The notes: generated from the letters alone by a model not told the origin. Counted from the stretch's first letter, positions 1-12,581 are shown. The stretch is 64,000 nt of DNA from Watersipora subatra (GCF_963576615.1 NC_088708.1:47665196-47729195); one strand, 5' to 3'. Translations and numbers: made by a program.

Positions 1-1350
1 GAGTCAACCCCAACTATTGATTTAATTCAATTGACTTCTACAACAAAATTAAACAAAAACAAATGACTACTAAAAACATACTTGGTTGTTAACCACCCAT
101 GGTGGTAAAGGTAGTGAAATCACATCGATTAAATTGTGACCTGCAGTGGCGTGGCCCTAGGACTATATGTAAATTGCACTCTTGCGAGATCACGCAATGC
201 TTGAAATCAATTAGCCTCAGTTGTGCCCCTCAACATCACAATAAAAAGAGAGGGCTAGCGCATAATATCATCGGGAAAATATAATATGGTGCTTGCAATC
301 TGAGTTATTTATCATAAAAATAATCTGTACATGGAGAGCTAATGACACTGATTCCTTTGTCATCTTCATTGGTTCTCTGGAGTTGTCCTACTTTTGCCTG
401 CCACTAGCGTCATTATCGTAGTGGATAAATATAAGCGGTAAGCAATAAAAATAAGTGGTAAGAGCACACAACACCAAATATGAAAATTGTGGCGTAATAA
501 TTTCTGAGCCTATACCATGGAACATTTCTGCGGTAGAGCTCTGGGGAAATCTTATAAACACCAACCAATGTCTGTCTCACCATGTCAAACAATGGCTCAT
601 TTGAAAGTCAAGATATTGAAGAACCTGAATAAGCTAAAACAGTACTTATATAATTGATGGGTTTTAAGAGCTTCAATACACAAGCTAACGAAAGGATCAA
701 ATATTTTTTGAGAAAAATTAAGTGTTAACAATAATTAATGGAGAGATTAAATATATCTTTTTACCTTTATTATGCAACTGTTTGTTCCAAAAATGTCAAC
801 CTTGTTTTACCTACAGGTCAACCATAAGCATTAGTTCACAGGAAAGAAAAGTATTTGTATCTGTCTAAAATCTAACACACAATAATGTTCTTTAACCTAG
901 CATTCTGTATTATCAAAGTACTATAATTTAATTATACTTCTACAAATAAACAGGAAAATACTGAAAGAATAACACTTTGTTAAGAGTAGCATACCAACTT
1001 CAGTTGGAGAATACAATATGAATAAGATATCAAAAAATAAGTAGTTTACATATAGAAAAGCACCTGCTGAAAATGCTTATGATGATGTGAGTTTTAAAAA
1101 AATTCTGCATTGATATTTATCAAGTTTACACTTGGCTAATGTTATATCACTTCAATAATACACAGTTCATATTTTATAGTAAAGTAAAACCCAGTTTTGT
1201 GTTAGCGTTACTTAAAGCCAGTTTTCAACTTTAGGCTAGTACCCTTTCAGCAATTATGTATATTTTATACAACTTTGTTGAAATGGAAGTGCATGCCACA
1301 ACTTCACATACAATAAATACTACATTTATGCATAATTCTTGAATACCCAC
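1..1350 (-). other. Copy A intron 3, 3' part (runs off left edge)
   Basis: This non-coding stretch lies 3' of copy A exon 3. Positions about 100-620 closely match 30600-31090 in intron 3 of copy B, including the shared string GTGACCTGCAGTGGCG, so it is part of the duplicated unit. The shared block may be an old repeat. A short open frame on the minus strand is present in both copies but resembles no family I know. Copy A exons 4-6 must lie left of position 1. Confidence 0.6.
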
Positions 1351-1474
1351 GTAGATGTGACTGCTCTGAATCGCTCTTGTCCAGCTGTATCCCAGATTAA
1401 TAGTTTGCACTTTTTCCCATCCACTTCTATTGTTGTTTCTATGAAGTCGATACCTATCGTGGTGGTATGTGATT
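1351..1474 (-). CDS. Rab35: Copy A exon 3 (switch I, G3)
   Basis: The exon is 124 nt, phase 1 in and phase 2 out. It encodes switch I (TIGIDF) and the G3 motif WDTAGQERF followed by RAVTS. The acceptor is TTTTAG. The donor is AC|GTGGGT, weaker than the GTAAGT of copies B and C. Of the three visible copies this one best preserves the canonical QERF. Confidence 0.88.
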
Positions 1475-4400
1475 CTAAAATATTGTGTGTGCATAAGCAA
1501 TCAATTTTTCTACTTTATTTTTACCATAAATACAAAAAACATCTCACAAACAAGTAGCAATGGCAACAATGCAGGATCTTGCTTCAGACCAACAATACAA
1601 AAGATAATGTAGGCTTACAGACACTATTATTTTCGAAATGAAAAAAATAGGCTCACTATACTACTAACATAGATTTATCATATTTAACTTGTTGAGATCT
1701 ACATGTATGTCTATTTAGGACATTCAGTGTTGTTTAGTTTGGTTGCTTTGCATTTTTTGGCTTTCATCGGATACTAAATAATGACCATTCAGTGGGTTGA
1801 AGCCTGCTACTTGTTTTGATCAAGCTTTTTGTTTTTGACAGTTTTTTACGTTGAGTCATATAAGAGTTATAGGACATTTAAGCTACACATTTAACTGCAT
1901 CTAATATGAAAGCTAATGAAAGAGTAGCTAGGGGTGATTTTCTAAAAGTCAAAGTCATTGTCCGAAGAGTAGCTTCTGTAGTTCATTGACATTACCAGCC
2001 AGTCTTTTTAGACATATCATTTCCATTTTCATGTTCTCCTATCTGATGCAGCCATAATTATCATTGCTTGCAACTTAAGTGTTCTTATCATTTATTTGCC
2101 GCGTATACATGTATATCTATGGATGCTTTACAGTAGAATGAATCTGTTTTATCTACAATGCACAACATTATTTGCATATTTGTTTATGTACAACAGTTCT
2201 ACTTAGAGTGGGGTAAATTGTTTATATAACTTTACCAGTAGTAATCACGGTTTATATCACTCATGTTATTGTTGAAACTGATAGATTTTTGAATAATGCT
2301 TTGGCTTGTAGGTACATATAATAATCCATGTAAGCTATGTAGCTAGGACTAACTTTTTCAAAAGCAGCTTTAGAAACACAAGCTACTTTCTGTATCTCAC
2401 ATCCTCTCAATAATCATTTTACACTTTAGGAAAGCCTACAAAAATATCAGCTCTAATCATGGCACCAACCTATTTGTGTTATATAGGAAGATTTTTTTTT
2501 ATTCACTTGCATGTATATAATAGAGATATATAGACAACCAAGAGCAAATAACTACAAGAGTTGTGGATTCTAAAATTGCAGGCGTAAGAACTAAGAGTTT
2601 GTGATTTTATTCAAGTCGATATCTGCATTAAATTATCCCTTGTTTGGGTTATAAAATCTGTAGGCAGTTGTGACACGAAGGATCATCAAAGTGACTAAGT
2701 GGACATGCCATCTGCCTTGAAGTGCCACCAGCCTTGAGTTGCCACCAGCCTTGAGGTGCCACCTGCCTTGAACTGCCACCTGCCTTGAAGTGCCACCAGC
2801 CTTGAAGTGCCATCTGTCTTAAGGCATTCATTAGAATAAACTCTGTCTATGAAGAAATTCTTTTCAGGGATTTTACGGTTACCTGTTTTATACATATTTC
2901 ATCTTTTATTTGGTTATTTAAAAAGAACAAAATGTTTTTTTGTATTGTCATCCATTTTTCGGTACAATAAAGTAAACCGACATTAAAAGCAATGTTGAAG
3001 GTCAACAGCTGTAAAGCAACTTAGACAAACTTCAAGTTTGTTAAGAATGTCATAGATGATGTAAAGTAGACGACATAAAATATCAATCATCAATCAGCTG
3101 CAGGTAAGTAGATGATTAAAAAATAGGACAACACTTACCACTGAACGTATGATCTGTATATTGATAGACTAAACTTGTCTTCCCAACTCCTACAAAATCA
3201 AAAAGTTTTAGTAAACACCTAATTATAAGACAAATTGGTATTGCCTGTAATTCTAGCCAGGCTTGGTTATAGTGGTAGGAAGTTGAATTGACAGACAGGT
3301 AAAAGGGATGCTTAGATATACTTAGATTTTAGCAGTATTTGAAATCAGCTTGGCATGATGTGTTTGGTTTATATCTGGTTGGTATAAAAAATTTGTCCAA
3401 GTTCTTTAAAGCGATACACACAGTTTTTAAAAGTGATCACTTTAATCAATTATATCTTATTTATTCTTTTTGTAGACAGTGAATATACATGTATTTGTAA
3501 AATACCATAAACCTACTTATTGAACGCCATGGCGCTCTATTTTTCAACCCTTCCTCTCTAGTGGTGGTCAATTGGAGGTGGTGTTCAAATAGAGGCTGGC
3601 ATTGTATTTTTCAAATGGCTCGTCAGAATTTTGAAAAGATAAATTTAGCCTTTTTTCGGACGAAGCGATTGTTGCTTATATTTTGCGTTCTTTTTTCCGG
3701 TAGAGCAATGTTAAATCTTTTGGATGCAATAAATCTGCTAACTTACCTCTACCTTGTCAAAGATCTCTAAATAAAATATGCATTGGGAAGCCGAAGAAAT
3801 TTCTTACCAATTGTTATCTATTGCTTGCAATCAATTTGCAATGATATTATAGCGTGTGCCTTGCTTTGCAATTTGTTAAAGTTTTCAAATTTTTTATTTT
3901 ATTCTAAATTTGAAAGCATATTTTTATTTTATATTAATATTTAACAATGTAGAATAAACGTCTGTTGCACTCATTGATATGTTTGCTACAGTTTGCAGCT
4001 AAAAAGAACTTTTTATATGCAATAGGTGATGAGTTATGAGCGTCGATCAATTGTAAGCCGTGTTAAAATAACCGCAAGGATGCTATTAAATACATGTATC
4101 ATGCTATAAATCTGCAAATTTATAAGTTATATAATGATATCCATCAAATGCTACAAATATATATATTCATGAACAAGTGACATAAATTAACCATACTTAT
4201 ATTACATGCAGAAACCAAAATTAACTTTTTTAAACAAACGTATTTGCATCATTTGCTCAGATAACTGCGCTTTGATTGTTGCTTTTCATGGAATGAGCTT
4301 TTTCTGGTTGTCCAATACCTTCCACAATGTCTTCCGACCTCAACTCTCCAGAACAGAACTAGTCAATATTATTGTCCAAACAATCTGTTGGCAGAGCAAT

Positions 4401-7400
4401 TCTTTGACGCGTTGCATTTAACACAAATTCAATGCGTAAAAGCAAATTGCACCAAATTTGCAAAAATGCAAATTGCTTGCTAAATGCAACCTTCATCATA
4501 AAACTAGAAATTCCCCTGTCATACAGCCCACGACCAAAAAAATAATGGAAAAAAGAAAGGGTACTGCTGGTTGTTGAAAAAGTAGTTACAAAAGGTCAGA
4601 ATTCTACAAAATTAGAATTCTTTAGTTAGATGTTGTAAGCTTTGCCTACAACATCTACTAAAGAGTTCTTTGAATCAGATGAGTTGTTGTTATTATCTTG
4701 AGTAGCGTGTTGTTGAACATTAGCATTTGATGTTGATGGTTGCTGTGAGCACCTTCTATTTCTCCTCCTCTGTAATAATTGGGAGACATGTGGACGGCCA
4801 ATGCGACGACGTGGTGTTCTGGGAGGTTGTATATGTTCATGGTAGTTGTCAAGTTGTTTTGAAATGAAATTCAAAAGGTCAATTATGCAAAACAAAATGT
4901 TGTATAAAAATCAGACCTAATCTACTACTATCTCAAACTTATGTTTTACAACAATAAAATGAATATTAATTCAAGCTGTAGACCTAACCTACTGTACGTA
5001 ATTTAACTAACAACAGCAATAAAGAAATATGTTTATTATATCTCTGAAATGCAATATTAAAAGTAAAATGGCAAGCTGCCGTGTAATATACAGTTTGAAA
5101 GTTGGTTGTGTTGTGAATGTAGAATGGTTTTGACAGCGATATGTAACAGAAAGCAAGCATTAGCATTCACGCGCCTAGAAGTTTTATGCAAACTGGAGTG
5201 AAATAAAGAAATATTCTTGTCATAAAGGGGCATTGTAGTTTTGTCCTAGCTTGTAGATAAGATGTAGAGAAGTCTGGCTGATGTTCTAGATAATTTAAAA
5301 AACCTTCGGTAATTGGACAAAAACGTAGGCCGATAAACTGTACCACATTTTCGTACCCGTAAATCGGTCTACGCCTCAAACAGTCTACGTTAATTACACA
5401 AACCTTCGGCAATTAAACAATGCCATAGACTGGTGAAATGTCCACGTTTTTCTCGTAAAATGCTGGCGACTTAATATTTCTACTCGGCTTTATCGGTGTT
5501 TTATATGTCGGTCTTAATTTTAATTACAATAAGCTTGTAAATTTTTTATTTCGATTTAAGGCCAAATTAATCTGTCTATTTAGGTATAATCCGATCAGAT
5601 GGGTTAGTTTCAGAGTTTTGCCGTAACCTTTCAAAGACATGGTAACATATTTAAAAAGGTTTATATGTGTTTTGTATCGTTATTATATTTAGACGACTCT
5701 ACGCAAAAATGGTTAAATTTGTTGATGAGATTTTAGTACAAGGGTTTGCGACAGCCGTTAATGAATAATTTTCGGGAGTTGTGTGCACATGTGCATTTAT
5801 CATAAATCTCCCAACCAATCGCTTCGCTCGTGTTTGGTCGTGGGACTAGTCGTCCATCTACCATCGTAAATGTAAACAATTTTATATACATGTACGTTCT
5901 GCTTCAACGTATCAAGACTGTGTTAAACAAAGAACTACTATTAGCCTGAGGCAGTTATTAATTATATCTATAGTGTTGCTTTTAAAATTTTAACAAAAAA
6001 AGATAGAAAGCTTTGGAATTGGAAAGCGAGATAATTAATTGTTATTGATGTGAATGATTCGTAATTAACACGATTTGGTGAACACTTTTCTACTGATCAA
6101 TATATATTATGGGCTCATAAAGATCAAATAATATCAAAGTGGTAGTCAAATAGGGGCGGCGTTCAATTAGACAGTGGCGCTCTATTTTTCAAACCTTCTC
6201 TCAAAGTGGCGGGCAGTTGGAGGTGGTGTTTAAATGGAGGTAGCATTTAATTAGAGGTTTTACGGTAAGTAGCAACTATATGTGAAACCTGAGCATAGAG
6301 TCGTAGGATATATCTTAACCAAAACCAGGTTAATTTTAAGTTGCGCTCGATAATGTACTTTTGTTAAGTTTTAGAAGGTTGTGGGCTCCTCTCGTGCTTT
6401 TTCACAATTACATTCTGACTGAAGTAATTTGCATTAACCAGAGTTGTCACGGTCTGCCTCTCACATGAAGAGGTGGCTATTAAAAGTGCACTCTTTGGTT
6501 TTAGAATATTCAAGGTGTTGATATACAGAGCTGGATTCTCTAGATATTTGGCAAGCATTTTCTATACATCTCTCTTTACTAGCAGTGCTTTTGTATCAAA
6601 ACTAATTCACTAGTTAAACAAACCTCACAAGATAAACGCAGTAGAGCTGTAACAGACATTTGGTAGAGTTGACTAGCGTATGCTAATTCATATACTATTT
6701 GGTTGGCAGGCATTGACACTATTACACGCAGGTAGTTCAGAAAAATAATAATCGCTGTCCAAAATCAAAATGCTAGTCAAGATAATTGTTAGCAGCTAGC
6801 AGTTGTATTCATAAACAATAACATTAATGGATAATAAAGAGTTGTCTTGTTTTGTCTGTAATAATTGTAAGAAACTGTTCATTTAAGCAAAAGGCTAGTC
6901 AAGATAGTTGATAGCAGCTAGTGGTTGTATTCATAAACAATAATATTAATGGGTAACAAAGAGTTGTCTCATTCTGAATGTAATAATTGTAAGAAGCTGC
7001 TCATTTAAGCATAAGAAAGCTCCACACAAAGTGACCCTTGCTTGAATACCCTAGCGAAAGTATGCCAGACACCCTAAGATCATTAGCTACTTCAAGGAAT
7101 TGTCCTTATTTCCATCATGAGTGTGAGTGCTCAACATCATGTGAGAACTGGTGGGTTCTGTCTGGTTATGCTTATATTTAAAATGCGTTTGCTGCAAATA
7201 CCAGTGTTTAGCCAAATACATGTGCTCTTGCTATATTTGTATAAACTTGTAGGTGTAATTGAGAAAGATTTTATTGTTGGTGTCAAATATTTAGCAACTT
7301 TATTCAGCTCATTTCTTGAAACTGCGCAAACTTTAGCAAGCCTCATGCTTGCATTGTTTCAAAGTTATGAAGTTTTCTCTCGTTTTATAATCTCACTAGC

Positions 7401-7761
7401 GCGTTTTCAGTACTCCTACTGGCCATCATAATTGCTGTCTTCGTAGGTTGGGAAGCTGTCAATCAGCCTTTGTAAATACAGATAGCCTAAGCAATATGGT
7501 TAAGCCTACACTCTCACACATTTGCTGCTAGAGCAATAATCAAAATGTATGCGATGTCTAGTAACATTATAAGCAGTGTTTCCTGGTTTGCCATTTGCTA
7601 ATATTAAAACATAGAAACAGCAAAACTAGTCTAGATTCTTCTTAATCATAAAAATGAAGCATTCATTCACTTATTAGTATAGAGAAAAACTAACCAAGAT
7701 CTCCTAGAACCACCAGTTTTAGGATATAATCATATTCCTCAACATCTTCCCTAGCTGCCAT
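1351..7761 (-). CDS. Rab35: Rab35-like small GTPase, copy A (partial: exons 1-3 of 6)
   Basis: This is the 5' half of a Rab-family GTPase gene: exon 1 at 7695-7761, exon 2 at 3139-3189, exon 3 at 1351-1474. The exons join in frame (phases 1, 1, 2). The start gives [20 protein letters not shown], then a P-loop GDLGVGKTS, switch I TIGIDF, and WDTAGQERF with the catalytic Gln. Order and spacing match Rab1/Rab35, and the other copies identify the Rab35 subfamily (THGVIVVYD, ETSAKEN). Rab35 acts in endocytic recycling and plasma-membrane trafficking. All splice sites are GT-AG (donors GTTAGT, GTAAGT, GTGGGT). The P-loop has Leu where the family has Ser. No stop or frameshift is seen in these three exons. 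Exons 4-6 lie outside the window. Confidence 0.85.
1475..3138 (-). other. Copy A intron 2
   Basis: The intron is 1664 bp. Its first 90 bp (sense) contain the single-copy version of the sequence expanded 14-fold in copy C: GGTAAGTAGATGATTAA on the plus strand beside exon 2. It also holds a short minisatellite at 2705-2823. Nothing coding was seen. Confidence 0.6.
2705..2823. repeat. 17-bp minisatellite in copy A intron 2
   Basis: About seven imperfect copies of a unit resembling GCCACCAGCCTTGAAGT lie head to tail. Because 17 is not a multiple of 3, the array gives open frames in more than one phase on the minus strand (short Trp/Gly/Ala-rich ORFs). These are repeat artefacts. Confidence 0.8.
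3139..3189 (-). CDS. Rab35: Copy A exon 2 (P-loop, [17 protein letters not shown])
   Basis: The exon is 51 nt, phase 1/phase 1. It supplies the GKT of the P-loop and the residues before switch I. The acceptor is TTTGTAG and the donor is AGTG|GTAAGTG. It is single copy here, unlike the expanded array in copy C. Confidence 0.88.
3505..6265. mobile_element. TA-target DNA transposon, CCATAAA/TTTACGG ends, about 2.76 kb
   Basis: The left end CCATAAACCTACTTATTGAA is an imperfect inverse of the right end GCATTTAATTAGAGGTTTTACGG. Both are flanked by TA, as in Tc1/mariner-type targets. Subterminal blocks (GGCGCTCTATTTTTCAA, GGAGGTGGTGTT) recur at both ends. A shorter relative lies at 57587-59115. No transposase ORF is recognisable, so it is non-autonomous or decayed. 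A nested insertion occupies roughly 4503-5860. Confidence 0.65.
4503..5860. mobile_element. Nested insertion inside the 3505-6265 element
   Basis: The related copy at 58.4-58.8 kb is continuous across the sequence that flanks this block. The left edge reads ACTAGAAATTCCCCTGTCAT, followed by CACGACCAAA; the inverse TTTGGTCGTG is at 5832-5841. The left-edge sequence recurs at 20414-20492, where it interrupts a LINE. The boundaries are approximate and the class is unknown. Confidence 0.4.
6771..7014. repeat. 122-bp tandem duplication in copy A intron 1
   Basis: Two adjacent diverged copies start with (T/G)GCTAGTCAAGATA at 6771 and 6893. Copy B has one related, diverged copy near 38816, so the doubling appears specific to copy A. 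Confidence 0.75.
7695..7761 (-). CDS. Rab35: Copy A exon 1 with start codon
   Basis: ATG is at 7761-7759. The exon encodes 22 residues ending LVVLGDL plus one base of Gly, with donor G|GTTAGT at 7694. The same ATG is present in B and C. Upstream, the sense sequence GCACAG sits about 35 nt before the ATG in A and B and looks like a 3' splice site for a 5'-UTR exon. That leader exon was not located. Confidence 0.85.
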
Positions 7762-8537
7762 TGCTTCCTTCAGCCCTGCTAAGGTTTTTACTAGCAGCCT
7801 ATACTGTGCAATAGCAAGACGACAATGTCGACAATGAACTCATAGAACAATTAGCATTATGGAGCCTTTGAATGTGAGTGAATAAAAGATGTTTTTATAA
7901 GGTGAATGAATCTACCTAAGTGTTTATCACATGAAGGTTGACATTATGGAATGTCAAAAGAACTACTGTTTGATTATGTAGTGATTAGACAATTTTAATT
8001 ATCATGCATAGACCTATTAACTATACTTAATACTTATAGTTAATAGTTCTATGTTATCATGCATTAAGTTTTGAGAGTTTTTGTTATAAAGAGCTCACAG
8101 CCTGAATAGAAACAGCTGATTGCCGATGCCTACCTGTAATGTCCCTGAGTACAGTGCTTTCCCAAACCACTGTATCCATAAATACTCACATTCTACTTTA
8201 GACTTCCACCACTCTCGGATTCCACACACTCAACCAAAACTAATCTTTGAAAAAATTGTTAACATCATTAAGATAATACGTCAAAATAAAAAATAAACTA
8301 TTTGTTTACAAATACTTTTACTTTTTAACCCTGACGGTTCTTGTTAATGCGTGTCAGTATCTCTCGACAATTTGTCAAATGATAGGAGGCTTTGTAGGCT
8401 TTTTATATATCTAAATATGCTCATAATCTAATGATATTTGGTGAAACAAGTCTAACAACATACAGCAAACATCGCAAATATAAAAAAAATTGTTTCACAT
8501 TTCTTCGGGCTAAAACCATGAAGTTTGTACGCTTTAA
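7762..8537. other. 5' flank of copy A
   Basis: The flank is paralogous to 41714-42600 upstream of copy B (shared ATGAAGGTTGACATT, GCTTTCCCAAACCA). It gives the empty site for the LTR inserted in copy B at 41841. No TATA box or leader exon could be assigned. Confidence 0.5.
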
Positions 8538-8690
8538 AGGTCGACTTGCAACAAAATTCACATTACAGTTATTTGATATCAAAAGATTCACCATGTCTTA
8601 CTCTGTTGTGTTGCAGGTGCAAAATATGTGGAAACATGATTACAAGCTCTTAAAAGCTCAAAAATGAACAGAAAATCGCAGCCACACGAG
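8538..8690. mobile_element. TTAA long-TIR MITE, single terminal arm
   Basis: It starts right after TTAA with AGGTCGACTTGCAACAAAAT and continues with the standard arm, to AAGAGCTTTTAAGAGCTTG in the opposite sense. Only one arm is present. It belongs to the same family as 54624-55503 and 62644-63559. Confidence 0.7.
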
Positions 8691-8810
8691 ACCATCAAAT
8701 CATGAATGCAGCATTATATCCATCAAACACACATACATTATTATATTCTGACTCAAAATAGTCAACAAAAATAATATTAATATCATATAATTCTTCATCT
8801 GCATCACAAT

Positions 8811-9076
8811 CAACTATCACATACCAATTATCACATACCAACTATCACATACCAATTATCACATACCAACTATCACATACCAACTATCACATACCAATTA
8901 TCACATACCAACTATCACATACCAACTATCACATACCAACTATCACATACCAATTATCACATACCAACTATCACATACCAACTATCACATACCAACTATC
9001 ACATACCAACTATCACATACCAACTATCACATACCAATTATCACATACCAACTATCACATACCAACTATCACATAC
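8811..9076. repeat. 14-bp minisatellite, 19 copies
   Basis: The unit CAACTATCACATAC or CAATTATCACATAC is repeated head to tail. The span is exactly 19 x 14 bp, and the visible variation is almost only C/T at unit position 4. The low divergence implies recent expansion or homogenisation. Confidence 0.92.
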
Positions 9077-9540
9077 AAACGAGTCACATCAAAATTTTCG
9101 CAATAACTCCCCAGTAAAATTATTATTATATTGAAGGAAATAGATAAAGATATTTAAAAACAGTTAAAAATGAAAGTAAAATTTCTGGTGCAGCGCCCTA
9201 TGAAAAAATTAATTTGATTGGTTTACGCAATTACTTAGAAACAGCATCTGTATACAGAGCCATGTGCATGCCCGTATACCGGCAATCATGGATTCTGACA
9301 CATGCGACTGGTCGCCAGAGTCCAAAGAGTTACGTGTACGTGAGATACTACCGGTGCAAGTCGATGCTTAAATAATATTAGTTGATAGGAAATGGAGTGG
9401 ATTTATAGTGGATTTATAATCACTGGAGTTACAACCTATTAGCATTCTAGTTTAAAAATTAAATGACACAATCAGATTTTCCTTGTACTTGTGCCAGATA
9501 TGTGTTTAGATTGTCAATTATATACAGTTTCAGTAGTATA

Positions 9541-11337
9541 CCCTACAGGATGAAAATATTCGATGGATATAAAAATTCGCGATTTCGCGAACAGTCAATT
9601 CCGCGAATTATTAAATTCCAAGAATAATTAGCTCTATTTTTAATCCCAAGGGAGAATAACTACTGCCTCAAATTTAAAACTAGCCACTAGGCATAAATAC
9701 TAAACATATTTGAGTTCCAAAACCTTTTTAAAATCATTGCTGGGGCTTTGAGCTAACCCCATTGCCAATGAATCGCATTTCTTTACAAAAATTTTCAAGG
9801 TTGTCACAAGATATGCAGAATGGCGTCATCGCAAAAATAGCCGCTAGGCAGGAGTACTAAATGTAGCCGAGTTCTAAAACTTCTTTAAAATCATCGCCGG
9901 AGCTTCGAGTTTTATTGCCATTCAAACTTGTTTACAAAATTATTCAAGGTTTTCACAAGTTATTTGGTATGGCTTCGTCATCGCAAAAATCTCTCCTACA
10001 GTCTTTATACATTGAAATCAACTCTATCCATCTCTAATACCGAAGTTGAGGACAATAATGATTCTGATCTAGACATTATGGTATGTATTTGATTTGCAGT
10101 GCAGATACGTTTTTCCATAATTAACTGCGTTAGTTAATTTTTTTGTTTAAAAACTGATCGTTTTCATTAAATACTTCAGCTATTGTTTTTTTACTTCCTT
10201 TACACTTATTAATATTTTTTTCTTTGTGTTTACTGCAAATTGAGAATGAAACATGACCTATTCTGATTACAAAAACTAGAGACAAGTAGTAATATTCATC
10301 ACGGCAGGAATATTGGCAGAGAAGCAACCAGTCAACGTAAACCGCTTCATTAAGAACAACTCCTTGATATGGCTGCAGCAAACATGATTATATTATATAT
10401 TCTATTTCATGCATAGATATGTTACAATTTACTACAAACTTGAGTGTACAAATAAAATATTTCAAATACAAATAAAATTTTACAAACGATGAATGGAGTA
10501 GATATAAACAGTTTAGTTCATATGGTGGTTTGTCTAGCAATAAAATTAAACTGATACTCTTGATAAGTGAATACAAGCGTGTAATGGTGCTCTCTGACTA
10601 GTTATTTTGGTAATAGCAGCTCTATATCGCTGTCACTGTCTTGGATAGATGTTAAAGGCAATTCTCTCGCTACTACATGGCTGGTAAATGAGTTATCATC
10701 AGAACTCTTCTCGTGGCTTACTATTGCAATGTTCTGCCGGTTGGCCAAAAATTCGTCTTCGTAAAGGCGTTGTTGTTCCTTTTTTAAAACAGATATATTC
10801 TTTTCATTAGCAGCTGCAGTCACTTCTACCTCAATTTCAAGACCTTCTGAATGATTGGTGGTGTTCTAAGAATGACATCTACCACCCTTGCAGTCATTGT
10901 GCCTCCGTGTATGATGAAAAGTCTCTCTCACACTAAAACAAATAACGAAGTGGTATGAAGAAAAAATAAATATTGCGTTTCACCAAAGAACCAAAGTAAA
11001 ATTCAACTAATTTAGTAAATGGTTTTGAAAAAACTTATTACTTACCACAAGTTGTTGGTTCATCAAAGGCCTCCAACTCAATGAATATTCGTGAAAACCT
11101 CTGAACGCAGCAAGAAATTTATAGCTTAGCATGATCGACTCGTAGTTGTAAGCTAAATAGAAACCGAAACACGTGATGTGCGCGCATGCATATGGTTAAC
11201 TCTCTTGTTAGCCGCAATAGAGTTAACTCTTCATAGAGAGTGACAGTGTTCAGCCGCGAATAAATTAATCCGCGCATTTGCATGAAAAAGGTAATTTGCG
11301 CGAAACTTAACTCCGCGAATAAATTCATCCTGTAGGG
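9541..11337. mobile_element. TA-target DNA transposon, CCCTACAGGATGAA ends, 1.8 kb
   Basis: The terminal inverted repeats CCCTACAGGATGAA and TTCATCCTGTAGGG are each flanked outside by TA. TTCGCG-rich subterminal sequence occurs at both ends. Copy B lacks it at the paralogous place (about 42800-42880). Inside are short coding-like relics, including 10602-10823 and an ATGGCTTCGTCATC start near 9970, but no intact transposase. Confidence 0.75.
10602..10823 (-). pseudogene. Coding relic inside the CCCTA element
   Basis: The 73-residue open frame is acidic and Ser-rich near its end (IQDSDSDIELLLPK). Upstream minus-strand sequence to about 11060 has further coding-like pieces, including FIELEAFDEPTTC just before a GTAAGT donor at about 11047. 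The arrangement recalls transposon-borne genes with a ubiquitin-ligase-like region, but this is a loose resemblance. It lies wholly inside the transposon, so I treat it as a captured or transposon-encoded fragment. Confidence 0.35.
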
Positions 11338-11522
11338 TAATAGTTATAATAGTAAATATTACCACAACAAAAATTTCTTTCAAATATTAGACTTTTCATG
11401 AGACGAAAGCATCTTAATATAAACTTGAATAGCCACCAATTTTAAGTATTTAATACTTCTGTATTGAATCGCTAAAACCTTATAACGTTAAGATTGAAAA
11501 AACCAGCTATCTACAAAATAAA

Positions 11523-12276
11523 CAGTTAATCACAGCCATCATGAAAACGGTAGTAGGTTGAAATCCCTCTCAAAACGGCTCAAGTGTGACATAGTTAAAC
11601 ATGATGTGCTTCTGTTTACACTTTCATACAACCTCATTCGTCGAAATATTTTCACAAATACACTTCACGCATTCAATAAAATCATGTCTATTGTCCTTAC
11701 GCGTCTATTTCATTATCATTGTAATGCTGTCACTTTCAGCACTGATATCTCAAAACCTAGCATAAAAATCAGTTTAATCTTTTAACCTTAGCTTGACGGG
11801 TTGTATATCATCCTCTGATAAACACGAGGAGCCTGTTGGTCACTTGTGATGGTCGAAAAGTGCTGCAGGAATTGTTCACGCAATTTGGCGCAAATATGGG
11901 TCACATGATCAGATTATGAATAGGTGATTAGACCACACTAAAATGAAACTGTAAAGTAGCGAGCACCTATATTTGATAAGGGTTTTCCGGTAGAACCCGA
12001 AGTGTATGTGGTAAAATAGTGCTATGAGACGTTTTATATTGAGTCTTTCATTTCACGTGATAACATCACGTGTCAAAACGATAACCCAGTCCAGTTGAAT
12101 ACGTCATCAAAATAGTGGGATTTCAACCTATGGCCATTTTTAACTGTTCGTTTTTGAGCTTTTAATAGCTTGTAATCACATTTCCACATATTTTGCACCT
12201 ACAACACAGCAGAGTAAGACATGGCGACCCTTTAGATACCAAATAACTGTTATGTGAATTTTGTTGCAAGTCAACC
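11523..12276. mobile_element. TTAA long-TIR MITE, left tip missing
   Basis: The right arm ends GTTGCAAGTCAACCT, followed by TTAC in place of TTAA. The left arm starts internally at CACAGCCATCATGAAAACGG. The middle matches 54.7-55.4 and 62.8-63.4 kb (CGTGATAACATCACGTG, TTCGTCGAAATATTTTCAC). Confidence 0.75.
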
Positions 12277-12581
12277 TTTACGATTTTGCTAATAGGTAGA
12301 AGCTCAGTCACAATAGCCTAGCCTGAAATTAGTACAAATCTATATGAGTAATATCTGGGATAATTTTGTTACTGGTTACCTGAAATAATAGCTCCTACTT
12401 GTTTAATAATTCAGAGTCAATGAAGCTTTTGCTATTGTCTTTGAATGGTGAGTGTTTATTAAAATGCAAGTTATTACCAATAATACGTTTCGAACAATAA
12501 TAACATTAGGTTCCATTCCTTAGCATGAATAGAAACAACGTTTCAATATTTTACCAATTACTCACCTAAATTGTTTCATAT
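12277..12581. other. Ancestral upstream flank of copy A
   Basis: It matches 46550-46840 upstream of copy B (CACAATRGCCTAGC, ATATGAGTAAYATCTGGG), extending the duplicated unit at least 5 kb upstream of exon 1. Nothing coding was seen. Confidence 0.6.

Larger units (their letters stand above)
3190..7694 (-). other. Copy A intron 1
   Basis: The intron is 4.5 kb and dominated by a TA-target DNA transposon (3505-6265), then a 122-bp tandem duplication (6771-7014). Positions 6270-6700 and 7020-7500 match copy B at 38340-38780 and 39720-40110, so they are ancestral intron. Confidence 0.6.

Noticed and set aside
4626..4895. 89-codon minus ORF ([13 protein letters not shown], Asn/Ser-rich end) as a gene
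   Set aside because: It lies within the nested insertion of a DNA transposon and has no supporting splice sites or second copy; at most a transposon fragment.
8811..9076. CRISPR-like array of short repeats
   Set aside because: There are no spacers: units are directly head to tail at 14 bp, in a eukaryotic context.
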